A stretch of 64,000 bases of DNA from Mimachlamys varia (lineage: Eukaryota > Mollusca > Bivalvia > Pectinida > Pectinidae), in assembly GCA_947623455.1 (NCBI GenBank), contig OX392542.1, positions 9,245,625 through 9,309,624 on the forward strand, written 5' to 3'. The translations under genes were made by a program, and so were the position numbers. The notes under the pieces are model-generated. The model searched no databases and was not told where the DNA came from. It saw only the letters and a list, made by a program, of their open reading frames with translations. Positions 1-15,300 of this stretch are shown here, piece by piece (within the stretch, counting starts at the first letter, position 1; every line of letters begins with the position of its first letter).

Positions 1-330
1 CCCCTTATTTGTAGGACATGTACAGTTTGTTTTGTCCAGACAGAGTTTGTACTTATTCAACCAACCTTGGATTACTCAAATAATATGTTTTTCTCAAACT
101 ATTGATCAGGTCACCAGGAGTAAGTGGGGTTTTACTGTACTAGATAATGGGGAGGAGGGTTCTGACTTGCAAAGGATAATTAAAAGAGTCTGTCTTTCAG
201 GAGCTTTGACAGCCTTTTCTGCAGGAAGATTATTTCGATATTTCGTTGTTATTCATCAGTCTTGATATATGTTCTACAGTGTTTGCAAAGAAAACCAAAA
301 CATTTCATAAACAGGGTCCCTAGGAATGCT
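1..330. other. Unique flank left of the satellite
   Basis: AT-rich non-repetitive sequence with no recognisable gene, tRNA or transposon end. The short open frame from base 32 resembles no known family. The satellite begins abruptly after a few degenerate bases around 311-330. Confidence 0.5.
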
Positions 331-3300
331 GTGTACCACTACAACAGGACAGGAAGGGTACCACTACAACAGAACAGGAAGGGTACCACTACAACAGGAC
401 AGGAAGGGAACCACTTCAACAGGACAGGAAGGGTACCACTACAACAGGACAGGAAGGGTACCCCTACAGGAAAGGAAGGGTACCACTACAACAGGACAGG
501 AAGGGTACCACTACAACAGGACAGGAAGGGTACCACTACAACAGGACAGGAAGGGTACCACTACAACAGGACAGGAAGGGTACCACTACAACAGGACAGT
601 AAAGGGTACAACTACAACAGGACAGGAAGGGTACCACTTCAACAGGACAGGAAGGGTACCACTACAACCGGACAGGAAGGGTACCCCTACAGGAAAGGAA
701 GGGTACCACTACAACAGGACAGGAAGGGTACCACTACAACAGGACAGGAAGGGTACCACTACAACAGGACAGGAAGGGTACCACTACAACAGGACAGTAA
801 AGGGTACAACTACAACAGGACAGGAAGGGTACCACTTCAACAGGACAGGAAGGGTACCACTACAACAAAACAGGAAGGGTACCACTTCAACAGGACAGGA
901 AGGGTACCACTACAACAGGAGCACCACTACAACAGCACAGGAAGGGTACCACTACAACAGCACAGGAAGGGTACCACTACAACAGCACAGGAAGGGTACC
1001 ACTACAACAGCACAGGAAGGGTACCACTACAACAGGATAGGAAGGGTACCACTACAAAAAGGACAGGAAGGGTACCACTACAACGGAACAGGAAGGGTAC
1101 CACTACAACAGAACAGGAAGGGTACCACTACAACAGGACAGGAAGGGTACCACTACAACAGGACAGGAAGGGTACCACTACAACAGAACAGGAAGGGTAC
1201 CACTACAACAGGACAGGAAAGGTACCACTACAACAGGACAGGAAGGGTATCACTACAACAGCACAGGAAGGGTACCACTACAACAGCACAGGAAGGGTAC
1301 CACTACAACAGAACAGGAAGGGTACCACTACAACAGAACAGGAAGGGTACCACTACAACAGCACAGGAAGGGTACCACTACAGGACAGGAAGGGTACCAC
1401 TTCAACAGAACAGGAAGGGTACCACTACAGGAAAGGAAGGGAACCACTACAGGACAGGAAGGGTACCAATACAACAGGACCGGAAGGGTACCACTACAAT
1501 AGGATAGGAAGGGTACCACTACAACAGAACAGGAAGGGTACCACTACAACAGGACAGGAAGGGTACCACTACAGGACAGGAAGGGTACCACTACAGAACA
1601 GGAACGGTACCACTACAACAGAACAGGAAGGGTACCACTACAACAGAACAGGAAGGGTACCACTACAACAGGACAGGAAGGGTACCACTACAGGACAGGA
1701 AGGGTACCACTACAACAGGACAGGAAGGGTACCACTACAACAGGACAGGAAGGGTACCACTACAGGACAGGAAGGGTACCACTACAACAGGACAGGAAGG
1801 GTACCACTACAGGACAGGAAGGGTACCACTACAACAGGACAGGAAGGGTACCACTACAACAGGACAGGAGGGGTACCACTACATCAGGATAGGAAGGGTA
1901 CCACTTCAACAGGACAGGAAGGGTACCACTACAACAGGACAGGAAGGGTACCACTACAACAGAACAGGAAGGGTACCACTACAACAGGACAGGAAGGGTA
2001 CCACTTCAACAGAACAGGAAGGGTACCACTACAACAGAACAGGAAGGGTACCACTACAACAGGACAGGAAGGGTACCACTACAACAGGACAGTAAAGGGT
2101 ACAACTACAACAGGACAGGAAGGGTACCACTTCAACAGGACAGGAAGGGTACCACTACAACAGGACAGGAAGGGTACCCCTACAGGAAAGGAAGGGTACC
2201 ACTACAACAGGACAGGAAGGGTACCACTACAACAGAACAGGAAGGGTACCACTACAACAGGACAGGAAGGGTACCACTACAACAGGACAGGAAGGGTACC
2301 ACTACAACAGGACAGGAAGGGTACCACTACAACAGGACAGTAAAGGGTACAACTACAACAGGATAGGAAGGGTACCACTTCAACAGGACAGGAAGGGTAC
2401 CACTACAACAGGACAGGAAGGGTACCCCTACAGGAAAGGAAGGGTACCACTACAACAGGACAGGAAGGGTACCACTACAACAGGACAGGAAGGGTACCAC
2501 TACAACAGGACAGGAAGGGTACCACTTCAACAGGACAGGAAGAGTACCACTACAACAAAACAGGAAGGGTACCACTTCAACAGGACAGGAAGGGTACCAC
2601 TACAACAGGAGCACCACTACAACAGCACAGGAAGGGTACCACTACAACAGCACAGGAAGGGTACCACTACAACAGCACAGGAAGGGTACCACTACAACAG
2701 CACAGGAAGGGTACCACTACAGGACAGGAAGGGTACCACTACAACAGGACAGGAAGGGTACCACTACAACAGGACAGGAAGGGTACCACTACAGGACAGG
2801 AAGGGTACCACTACAACAGGACAGGAAGGGTACCACTACAGGACAGGAAGGGTACCACTACAACAGGACAGGAAGGGTACCACTACAACAGGACAGGAGG
2901 GGTACCACTACAACAGGACAGGAAGGGTACCACTTCAACAGGACAGGAAGGGTACCACTACAACAGGACAGGAAGGGTACCACTACAACAGAACAGGAAG
3001 GGTACCACTACAACAGGACAGGAAGGGTACCACTTCAACAGAACAGGAAGGGTACCACTACAACAGAACAGGAAGGGTACCACTACAACAGGACAGGAAG
3101 GGTACCACTACAACAGGACAGGAAGGGTACCACTACAACAGGACAGGAAGGGTACCACTACAACAGGACAGGAAGGGTACCACTACAACAGGACAGTAAA
3201 GGGTACAACTACAACAGGACAGGAAGGGTACCACTTCAACAGGACAGGAAGGGTACCACTACAACAGGACAGGAAGGGTACCCCTACAGGAAAGGAAGGG

Positions 3301-6300
3301 TACCACTACAACAGGACAGGAAGGGTACCACTACAACAGGACAGGAAGGGTACCACTACAACAGGACAGGAAGGGTACCACTTCAACAGGACAGGAAGGG
3401 TACCACTACAACAAAACAGGAAGGGTACCACTTCAACAGGACAGGAAGGGTACCACTACAACAGGAGCACCACTACAACAGCACAGGAAGGGTACCACTA
3501 CAACAGCACAGGAAGGGTACCACTACAACAGCACAGGAAGGGTACCACTACAACAGGATAGGAAGGGTACCACTACAAAAAGGACAGGAAGGGTACCACT
3601 ACAACAGAACAGGAAGGGTACCACTACAACAGAACAGGAAGGGTACCACTACAACAGGACAGGAAGGGTACCACTACAACAGGACAGGAAGGGTACCACT
3701 ACAACAGAACAGGAAGGGTACCACTACAACAGGACAGGAAAGGTACCACTACAACAGGACAGGAAGGGTATCACTACAACAGCACAGGAAGGGTACCACT
3801 ACAACAGCACAGGAAGGGTACCACTACAACAGAACAGGAAGGGTACCACTACAACAGAACAGGAAGGGTACCACTACAACAGCACAGGAAGGGTACCACT
3901 ACAGGACAGGAAGGGTACCACTTCAACAGAACAGGAAGGGTACCACTACAGGAAAGGAAGGGTACCACTACAGGACAGGAAGGGTACCAATACAACAGGA
4001 CAGGAAGGGTACCACTACAATAGGATAGGAAGGGTACCACTACAACAGAACAGGAAGGGTACCACTACAACAGGACAGGAAGGGTACCACTACAGGACAG
4101 GAAGTGTACCACTACAACAGGACAGGAAGGGTACCACTACAGAACAGGAACGGTACCACTACAACAGAACAGGAAGGGTACCACTACAACAGAACAGGAA
4201 GGGTACCACTACAACAGGACAGGAAGGGTACCACTACAGGACAGGAAGGGTACCACTACAACAGGACAGGAAGGGTACCACTACAACAGGACAGGAAGGG
4301 TACCACTACAGGACAGGAAGGGTACCACTACAACAGGACAGGAAGGGTACCACTACAGTACAGGAAGGGTACCACTACAACAGGACAGAAAGGGTACCAC
4401 TACAACAGGACAGGAGGGGTACCACTACAACAGGACAGGAAGGGTACCACTTCAACAGGACAGGAAGGGTACCACTACAACAGGACAGGAAGGGTACCAC
4501 TACAACAGAACAGGAAGGGTACCACTACAACAGGACAGGAAGGGTACCACTTCAACAGAACAGGAAGGGTACCACTACAACAGAACAGGAAGGGTACCAC
4601 TACAACAGGACAGGAAGGGTACCACTACAACAGGACAGTAAAGGGTACAACTACAACAGGACAGGAAGGGTACCACTTCAACAGGACAGGAAGGGTACCA
4701 CTACAACAGGACAGGAAGGGTACCCCTACAGGAAAGGAAGGGTACCACTACAACAGGACAGGAAGGGTACCACTACAACAGAACAGGAAGGGTACCACTA
4801 CAACAGGACAGGAAGGGTACCACTACAACAGGACAGGAAGGGTACCACTACAACAGGACAGGAAGGGTACCACTACAACAGGACAGTAAAGGGTACAACT
4901 ACAACAGGACAGGAAGGGTACCACATCAACAGGACAGGAAGGGTACCACTACAACAGGACAGGAAGGGTACCCCTACAGGAAAGGAAGGGTACCACTACA
5001 ACAGGACAGGAAGGGTACCACTACAACAGGACAGGAAGGGTACCACTACAACAGGACAGGAAGGGTACCACTACAACAGGACAGTAAAGGGTACAACTAC
5101 AACAGGACAGGAAGGGTACCACTTCAACAGGACAGGAAGGGTACCACTACAACAAAACAGGAAGGGTACCACTTCAACAGGACAGGAAGGGTACCACTAC
5201 AACAGGAGCACCACTACAACAGCACAGGAAGGGTACCACTACAACAGCACAGGAAGGGTACCACTACAACAGCACAGGAAGGGTACCACTACAACAGCAC
5301 AGGAAGGGTACCACTACAGGACAGGAAGGGTACCACTACAACAGGACAGGAAGGGTACCACTACAACAGGACAGGAAGGGTACCACTACAGGACAGGAAG
5401 GGTACCACTACAACAGGACAGGAAGGGTACCACTACAGGACAGGAAGGGTACCACTACAACAGGACAGGAGGGGTACCACTACAACAGGACAGGAAGGGT
5501 ACCACTTCAACAGGACAGGAAGGGTACCACTACAACAGGACAGGAAGGGTACCACTACAACAGAACAGGAAGGGTACCACTACAACAGGACAGGAAGGGT
5601 ACCACTTCAACAGAACAGGAAGGGTACCACTACAACAGAACAGGAAGGGTACCACTACAACAGGACAGGAAGGGTACCACTACATTAGGACAGGAAGGGT
5701 ACCACTACAACAGGACAGGAAGGGTACCACTACAACAGGACAGGAAGGGTACCACTACAACAGGACAGTAAAGGGTACAACTACAACAGGACAGGAAGGG
5801 TACCACTTCAACAGGACAGGAAGGGTACCACTACAACAGGACAGGAAGGGTACCCCTACAGGAAAGGAAGGGTACCACTACAACAGGACAGGAAGGGTAC
5901 CACTACAACAGGACAGGAAGGGTACCACTACAACAGGACAGGAAGGGTACTACTACAACAGGACAGTAAAGAGTACAACTACAACAGGACAGGAAGGGTA
6001 CCACTTCAACAGGACAGGAAGGGTACCACTACAACAAAACAGGAAGGGTACCACTTCAACAGGACAGGAAGGGTACCACTACAACAGGAGCACCACTACA
6101 ACAGCACAGGAAGGGTACCACTACAACAGCACAGGAAGGGTACCACTACAACAGCACAGGAAGGGTACCACTACAACAGAACAGGAAGGGTACCACTACA
6201 ACAGGACAGGAAGGGTACCACTACAACAGGACAGGAAGGGTACCACTACAACAGAACAGGAAGGGTACCACTACAACAGGACAGGAAAGGTACCACTACA

Positions 6301-9300
6301 ACAGGACAGGAAGGGTATCACTACAACAGCACAGGAAGGGTACCACTACAACAGCACAGGAAGGGTACCACTACAACAGAACAGGAAGGGTACCACTACA
6401 ACAGAACAGGAAGGGTACCACTACAACAGCACAGGAAGGGTACCACTACAGGACAGGAAGGGTACCACTTCAACAGAACAGGAAGGGTACCACTACAGGA
6501 AAGGAAGGGTACCACTACAGGACAGGAAGGGTACCAATACAACAGGACAGGAAGGGTACCACTACAATAGGATAGGAAGGGTACCACTACAACAGAACAG
6601 GAAGGGTACCACTACAACAGGACAGGAAGGGTACCACTACAGGACAGGAAGTGTACCACTACAACAGGACAGGAAGGGTACCACTACAGAACAGGAACGG
6701 TACCACTACAACAGAACAGGAAGGGTACCACTACAACAGAACAGGAAGGGTACCACTACAACAGGACAGGAAGGGTACCACTACAGGACAGGAAGGGTAC
6801 CACTACAACAGGACAGGAAGGGTACCACTACAACAGGACAGGAAGGGTACCACTACAGGACAGGAAGGGTACCACTACAACAGGACAGGAAGGGTACCAC
6901 TACAGTACAGGAAGGGTACCACTACAACAGGACAGAAAGGGTACCACTACAACAGGACAGGAGGGGTACCACTACAACAGGACAGGAAGGGTACCACTTC
7001 AACAGGACAGGAAGGGTACCACTACAACAGGACAGGAAGGGTACCACTACAACAGAACAGGAAGGGTACCACTACAACAGGACAGGAAGGGTACCACTTC
7101 AACAGAACAGGAAGGGTACCACTACAACAGAACAGGAAGGGTACCACTACAACAGGACAGGAAGGGTACTACTACAACAGGACAGTAAAGGGTACAACTA
7201 CAACAGGACAGGAAGGGTACCACTTCAACAGGACAGGAAGGGTACCACTACAACAGGACAGGAAGGGTACCCCTACAGGAAAGGAAGGGTACCACTACAA
7301 CAGGACAGGAAGGGTACCACTACAACAGAACAGGAAGGGTACCACTACAACAGGACAGGAAGGGTACCACTACAACAGGACAGGAAGGGTACCACTACAA
7401 CAGGACAGGAAGGGTACCACTACAACAGGACAGTAAAGGGTACAACTACAACAGGACAGGAAGGGTACCACATCAACAGGACAGGAAGGGTACCACTACA
7501 ACAGGACAGGAAGGGTACCCCTACAGGAAAGGAAGGGTACCACTACAACAGGACAGGAAGGGTACCACTACAACAGGACAGTAAAGGGTACAACTACAAC
7601 AGGACAGGAAGGGTACCACTTCAACAGGACAGGAAGGGTACCACTACAACAAAACAGGAAGGGTACCACTTCAACAGGACAGGAAGGGTACCACTACAAC
7701 AGGACAGGAAGGGTACCACTACAACAGGACAGTAAAGGGTACAACTACAACAGGACAGGAAGGGTACCACTTCAACAGGACAGGAAGGGTACCACTACAA
7801 CAAAACAGGAAGGGTACCACTTCAACAGGACAGGAAGGGTACCACTACAACAGGAGCACCACTACAACAGCACAGGAAGGGTACCACTACAACAGCACAG
7901 GAAGGGTACCACTACAACAGCACAGGAAGGGTACCACTACAACAGCACAGGAAGGGTACCACTACAGGACAGGAAGGGTACCACTACAACAGGACAGGAA
8001 GGGTACCACTACAACAGGACAGGAAGGGTACCACTACAGGACAGGAAGGGTACCACTACAACAGGACAGGAAGGGTACCACTACAGGACAGGAAGGGTAC
8101 CACTACAACAGATCAGGAAGGGTACCACTACAACAGGACAGGAAGGGTACCACTTCAACAGAACAGGAAGGGTACCACTACAACAGAACAGGAAGGGTAC
8201 CACTACAACAGGACAGGAAGGGTACCACTACAACAGGACAGGAAGGGTACCACTACAACAGGACAGGAAGGGTACCACTACAACAGGACAGGAAGGGTAC
8301 CACTACAACAGGACAGGAAGGGTACCACTACAACAAAACAGGAAGGGTACCACTTCAACAGGACAGGAAGGGTACCACTACAACAGGAGCACCACTACAA
8401 CAGCACAGGAAGGGTACCACTACAACAGCACAGGAAGGGTACCACTACAACAGCACAGGAAGGGTACCACTACAACAGAACAGGAAGGGTACCACTACAA
8501 CAGGACAGGAAGGGTACCACTACAACAGGACAGGAAGGGTACCACTACAACAGAACAGGAAGGGTACCACTACAACAGGACAGGAAAGGTACCACTACAA
8601 CAGGACAGGAAGGGTATCACTACAACAGCACAGGAAGGGTACCACTACAACAGCACAGGAAGGGTACCACTACAACAGAACAGGAAGGGTACCACTACAA
8701 CAGAACAGGAAGGGTACCACTACAACAGCACAGGAAGGGTACCACTACAGGACAGGAAGGGTACCACTTCAACAGAACAGGAAGGGTACCACTACAGGAA
8801 AGGAAGGGTACCACTACAGGACAGGAAGGGTACCAATACAACAGGACAGGAAGGGTACCACTACAATAGGATAGGAAGGGTACCACTACAACAGAACAGG
8901 AAGGGTACCACTACAACAGGACAGGAAGGGTACCACTACAGGACAGGAAGTGTACCACTACAACAGGACAGGAAGGGTACCACTACAGAACAGGAACGGT
9001 ACCACTACAACAGAACAGGAAGGGTACCACTACAACAGAACAGGAAGGGTACCACTACAACAGGACAGGAAGGGTACCACTACAGGACAGGAAGGGTACC
9101 ACTACAACAGGACAGGAAGGGTACCACTACAACAGGACAGGAAGGGTACCACTACAGGACAGGAAGGGTACCACTACAACAGGACAGGAAGGGTACCACT
9201 ACAGTACAGGAAGGGTACCACTACAACAGGACAGAAAGGGTACCACTACAACAGGACAGGAGGGGTACCACTACAACAGGACAGGAAGGGTACCACTTCA

Positions 9301-12300
9301 ACAGGACAGGAAGGGTACCACTACAACAGGACAGGAAGGGTACCACTACAACAGAACAGGAAGGGTACCACTACAACAGGACAGGAAGGGTACCACTTCA
9401 ACAGAACAGGAAGGGTACCACTACAACAGAACAGGAAGGGTACCACTACAACAGGACAGGAAGGGTACCACTACAACAGGACAGTAAAGGGTACAACTAC
9501 AACAGGACAGGAAGGGTACCACTTCAACAGGACAGGAAGGGTACCACTACAACAGGACAGGAAGGGTACCCCTACAGGAAAGGAAGGGTACCACTACAAC
9601 AGGACAGGAAGGGTACCACTACAACAGAACAGGAAGGGTACCACTACAACAGGACAGGAAGGGTACCACTACAACAGGACAGGAAGGGTACCACTACAAC
9701 AGGACAGGAAGGGTACCACTACAACAGGACAGTAAAGGGTACAACTACAACAGGACAGGAAGGGTACCACATCAACAGGACAGGAAGGGTACCACTACAA
9801 CAGGACAGGAAGGGTACCCCTACAGGAAAGGAAGGGTACCACTACAACAGGACAGGAAGGGTACCACTACAACAGGACAGTAAAGGGTACAACTACAACA
9901 GGACAGGAAGAGTACCACTTCAACAGGACAGGAAGGGTACCACTACAACAAAACAGGAAGGGTACCACTTCAACAGGACAGGAAGGGTACCACTACAACA
10001 GGACAGGAAGGGTACCACTACAACAGGACAGTAAAGGGTACAACTACAACAGGACAGGAAGGGTACCACTTCAACAGGACAGGAAGGGTACCACTACAAC
10101 AAAACAGGAAGGGTACCACTTCAACAGGACAGGAAGGGTACCACTACAACAGGAGCACCACTACAACAGCACAGGAAGGGTACCACTACAACAGCACAGG
10201 AAGGGTACCACTACAACAGCACAGGAAGGGTACCACTACAACAGCACAGGAAGGGTACCACTACAGGACAGGAAGGGTACCACTACAACAGGACAGGAAG
10301 GGTACCACTACAACAGGACAGGAAGGGTACCACTACAGGACAGGAAGGGTACCACTACAACAGGACAGGAAGGGTACCACTACAGGACAGGAAGGGTACC
10401 ACTACAACAGATCAGGAAGGGTACCACTACAACAGGACAGGAAGGGTACCACTTCAACAGAACAGGAAGGGTACCACTACAACAGAACAGGAAGGGTACC
10501 ACTACAACAGGACAGGAAGGGTACCACTACAACAGGACAGGAAGGGTACCACTACAACAGGACAGGAAGGGTACCACTACAACAGGACAGGAAGGGTACC
10601 ACTACAACAGGACAGTAAAGGGTACAACTACAACAGGACAGGAAGGGTACCACTTCAACAGGACAGGAAGGGTACCACTACAACAGGACAGGAAGGGTAC
10701 CCCTACAGGAAAGGAAGGGTACCACTACAACAGGACAGGAAGGGTACCACTACAACAGGACAGGAAGGGTACCACTACAACAGGACAGGAAGGGTACCAC
10801 TACAACAGGACAGTAAAGGGTACAACTACAACAGGACAGGAAGGGTACCACTTCAACAGGACAGGAAGGGTACCACTACAACAAAACAGGAAGGGTACCA
10901 CTTCAACAGGACAGGAAGGGTACCACTACAACAGGAGCACCACTACAACAGCACAGGAAGGGTACCACTACAACAGCACAGGAAGGGTACCACTACAACA
11001 GCACAGGAAGGGTACCACTACAACAGGATAGGAAGGGTACCACTACAAAAAGGACAGGAAGGGTACCACTACAACGGAACAGGAAGGGTACCACTACAAC
11101 AGAACAGGAAGGGTACCACTACAACAGGACAGGAAGGGTACCACTACAACAGGACAGGAAGGGTACCACTACAACAGAACAGGAAGGGTACCACTACAAC
11201 AGGACAGGAAAGGTACCACTACAACAGGACAGGAAGGGTACCACTACAACAGCACAGGAAGGGTACCACTACAACAGCACAGGAAGAGTACCACTACAAC
11301 AGAACAGGAAGGGTACCACTACAACAGAACAGGAAGGATACCACTACAACAGCACAGGAAGGGTACCACTACAGGACAGGAAGGGTACCACTTCAACAGA
11401 ACAGGAAGGGTACCACTACAACAGAACAGGAAGGGTACCACTACAACAGGACAGGAAGGGTACCACTACAGGACAGGAAGGGTACCACCACAACAGGACA
11501 GGAAGGGTACCACTACAACAGGACAGGAAGGGTACCACTACAGGACAGGAAGGGTACCACTTCAACAGGACAAGAAGGGTACCACTACAACAGGACAGGA
11601 AGGGTACCCCTACAGGAAAGGAAGGGTACCACTACAACAGGACAGGAAGGGTACCACTACAACAGAACAGGAAGGGTACCACTACAACAGGACAGGAAGG
11701 GTACCACTACAGGACAGGAAGGGTACCACTACAACAGGACAGGAAGGGTACCACTACAACAGGACAGGAAGGGTACCACTACAGGACAGGAAGGGTACCA
11801 CTTCAACAGGACAGGAAGGGTACCACTACAACAGGACAGGAAGGGTACCCCTACAGGAAAGGAAGGGTACCACTACAACAGGACAGGAAGGGTACCACTA
11901 CAACAGAACAGGAAGGGTACCACTACAACAGGACAGGAAGGGTACCACTACAACAGGACAGGAAGGGTACCACTACAACAGGACAGGAAGGGTACCACTA
12001 CAACAGGACAGTAAAGGGTACAACTACAACAGGACAGGAAGGGTACCACTTCAACAGGACAGGAAGGGTACCACTACAACAGGACAGGAAGGGTACCCCT
12101 ACAGGAAAGGAAGGGTACCACTACAACAGGACAGGAAGGGTACCACTACAACAGGACAGGAAGGGTACCACTACAACAGGACAGGAAGGGTACCACTACA
12201 ACAGGACAGTAAAGGGTACAACTACAACAGGACAGGAAGGGTACCACTTCAACAGGACAGGAAGGGTACCACTACAACAAAACAGGAAGGGTACCACTTC

Positions 12301-15300
12301 AACAGGACAGGAAGGGTACCACTACAACAGGAGCACCACTACAACAGCACAGGAAGGGTACCACTACAACAGCACAGGAAGGGTACCACTACAACAGCAC
12401 AGGAAGGGTACCACTACAACAGCACAGGAAGGGTACCACTACAACAGGACAGGAAGGGTACCACTACAGGACAGGAAGGGTACCACTACAACAGGACAGG
12501 AAGGGTACCACTACAACAGGACAGGAAGGGTACCACTACAGGACAGGAAGGGTACCACTACAACAGGACAGGAAGGGTACCACTACAGGACAGGAAGGGT
12601 ACCACTACAACAGGACAGGAAGGGTACCACTTCAACAGAACAGGAAGGGTACCACTACAACAGGACAGGAAGGGTACCACTACAACAGAACAGGAAGGGT
12701 ACCACTACAACAGGACAGGAAGGGTACCACTTCAACAGAACAGGAAGGGTACCACTACAACAGAACAGGAAGGGTACCACTACAACAGGACAGGAAGGGT
12801 ACCACTACAACAGGACAGGAAGGGTACCACTTCAACAGGACAGGAAGGGTACCACTTCAACAGAACAGGAAGGGTACCACTACAACAGAACAGGAAGGGT
12901 ACCACTACAACAGGACAGGAAGGGTACCACTACAACAGGACAGTAAAGGGTACAACTACAACAGCACAGGAAGGGTACCACTACAGGACAGGAAGGGTAC
13001 CAATACAACAGGACAGGAAGGGTACCACTACAATAGGATAGGAAGGGTACCACTACAACAGAACAGGAAGGGTACCACTACAACAGGACAGGAAGGGTAC
13101 CACTACAGGACAGGAAGGGTACCACTACAACAGGACAGGAAGGGTACCACTACAACAGAACAGGAAGGGTACCACTACAACAGAACAGGAAGGGTACCAC
13201 TACAACAGAACAGGAAGGGTACCACTACAACAGGACAGGAAGGGTACCACTACAGGACAGGAAGGGTACCACTACAACAGGACAGGAAGGGTACCACTAC
13301 AACAGGACAGGAAGGGTACCACTACAGGACAGGAAGGGTACCACTTCAACAGGACAGGAAGGGTACCACTACAACAGGACAGGAAGGGTACCCCTACAGG
13401 AAAGGAAGGGTACCACTACAACAGGACAGGAAGGGTACCACTACAACAGAACAGGAAGGGTACCACTACAACAGGACAGGAAGGGTACCACTACAACAGG
13501 ACAGGAAGGGTACCACTACAACAGGACAGGAAGGGTACCACTACAACAGGACAGTAAAGGGTACAACTACAACAGGACAGGAAGGGTACCACTTCAACAG
13601 GACAGGAAGGGTACCACTACAACAGGACAGGAAGGGTACCCCTACAGGAAAGGAAGGGTACCACTACAACAGGACAGGAAGCGTACCACTACAACAGAAC
13701 AGGAAGGGTACCACTACAGGACAGGAAGGGTACCACTACAACAGGACAGGAAGGGTACCACTACAACAGGACAGGAGGGGTACCACTACAACAGGACAGG
13801 AAGGGTACCACTACAACAGGACAGGAAGGGTACCACTACAACAGGACAGGAGGGGTACCACTACAACAGGACAGGAAGGGTACCACTTCAACAGGACAGG
13901 AAGGGTACCACTACAACAGGACAGGAAGGGTACCACTACAACAGAACAGGAAGGGTACCACTACAACAGGACAGGAAGGGTACCACTTCAACAGAACAGG
14001 AAGGGTACCACTACAACAGAACAGGAAGGGTACCACTACAACAGGACAGGAAGGGTACCACTACAACAGGACAGTAAAGGGTACAACTACAACAGCACAG
14101 GAAGGGTACCACTACAGGACAGGAAGGGTACCACTTCACAGAACAGGAAGGGTACCACTACAGGAAAGGAAGGGTACCACTACAGGACAGGAAGGGTACC
14201 AATACAACAGGACAGGAAGGGTACCAATACAACAGGACAGGAAGGGTACCACTACAATAGGATAGGAAGGGTACCACTACAACAGAACAGGAAGGGTACC
14301 ACTACAACAGGACAGGAAGGGTACCACTACAGGACAGGAAGGGTACCACTACAACAGGACAGGAAGGGTACCACTACAACAGGACAGGAAGGGTACCACT
14401 ACAACAGAACAGGAAGGGTACCACTACAACAGAACAGGAAGGGTACCACTACAACAGGACAGAAAGGGTACCACTACAGGACAGGAAGGGTACCACTACA
14501 ACAGGACAGGAAGGGTACCACTACAACAGGACAGGAAGGGTACCACTACAGGACAGGAAGGGTACCACTTCAACAGGACAGGAAGGGTACCACTACAACA
14601 GGACAGGAAGGGTACCCCTACAGGAAAGGAAGGGTACCACTACAACAGGACAGGAAGGGTACCACTACAACAGAACAGGAAGGGTACCACTACAACAGGA
14701 CAGGAAGGGTACCACTACAACAGGACAGGAAGGGTACCACTACAACAGGACAGTAAAGGGTACAACTACAACAGGACAGGAAGGGTACCACTTCAACAGG
14801 ACAGGAAGGGTACCACTACAACAGGACAGGAAGGGTACCCCTACAGGAAAGGAAGGGTACCACTACAACAGGACAGGAAGGGTACCACTACAACAGAACA
14901 GGAAGGGTACCACTACAACAGGACAGGAAGGGTACCACTACAGGACAGGAAAGGTACCACTACAACAGAACAGGAAGGGTACCACTACAGGACAGGAAGG
15001 ATACCACTACAGGACAGGAAGGGTACCACTACAACAGGACAGGAAAGGTACCACTACAACAGAACAGGAAGGGTACCACTACAACAGGACAGGAAGGGTA
15101 CCACTACAAAAGGACAGGAAGGGTACCACTACAGGATAGGAAGGGTACCACTTCAACAGGACAGGAAGGGTACCACTGCAACAGGACAGGAAGGGTACCA
15201 CTACAACAGAACAGGAAGGGTACCACTACAACAGGACAGGAAGGGTACCACTTCAACAGAACAGGAAGGGTACCACTACAACAGAACAGGAAGGGTACCA

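Noticed and set aside
262..2343. 693-codon open frame on the + strand
   Set aside because: It lies inside the 25-bp satellite and encodes only the repeat in all frames; the same applies to the other long frames at 326-1507, 4104-4889, 6651-7436 and 8950-9735 and the minus-strand 63-65-codon ones.
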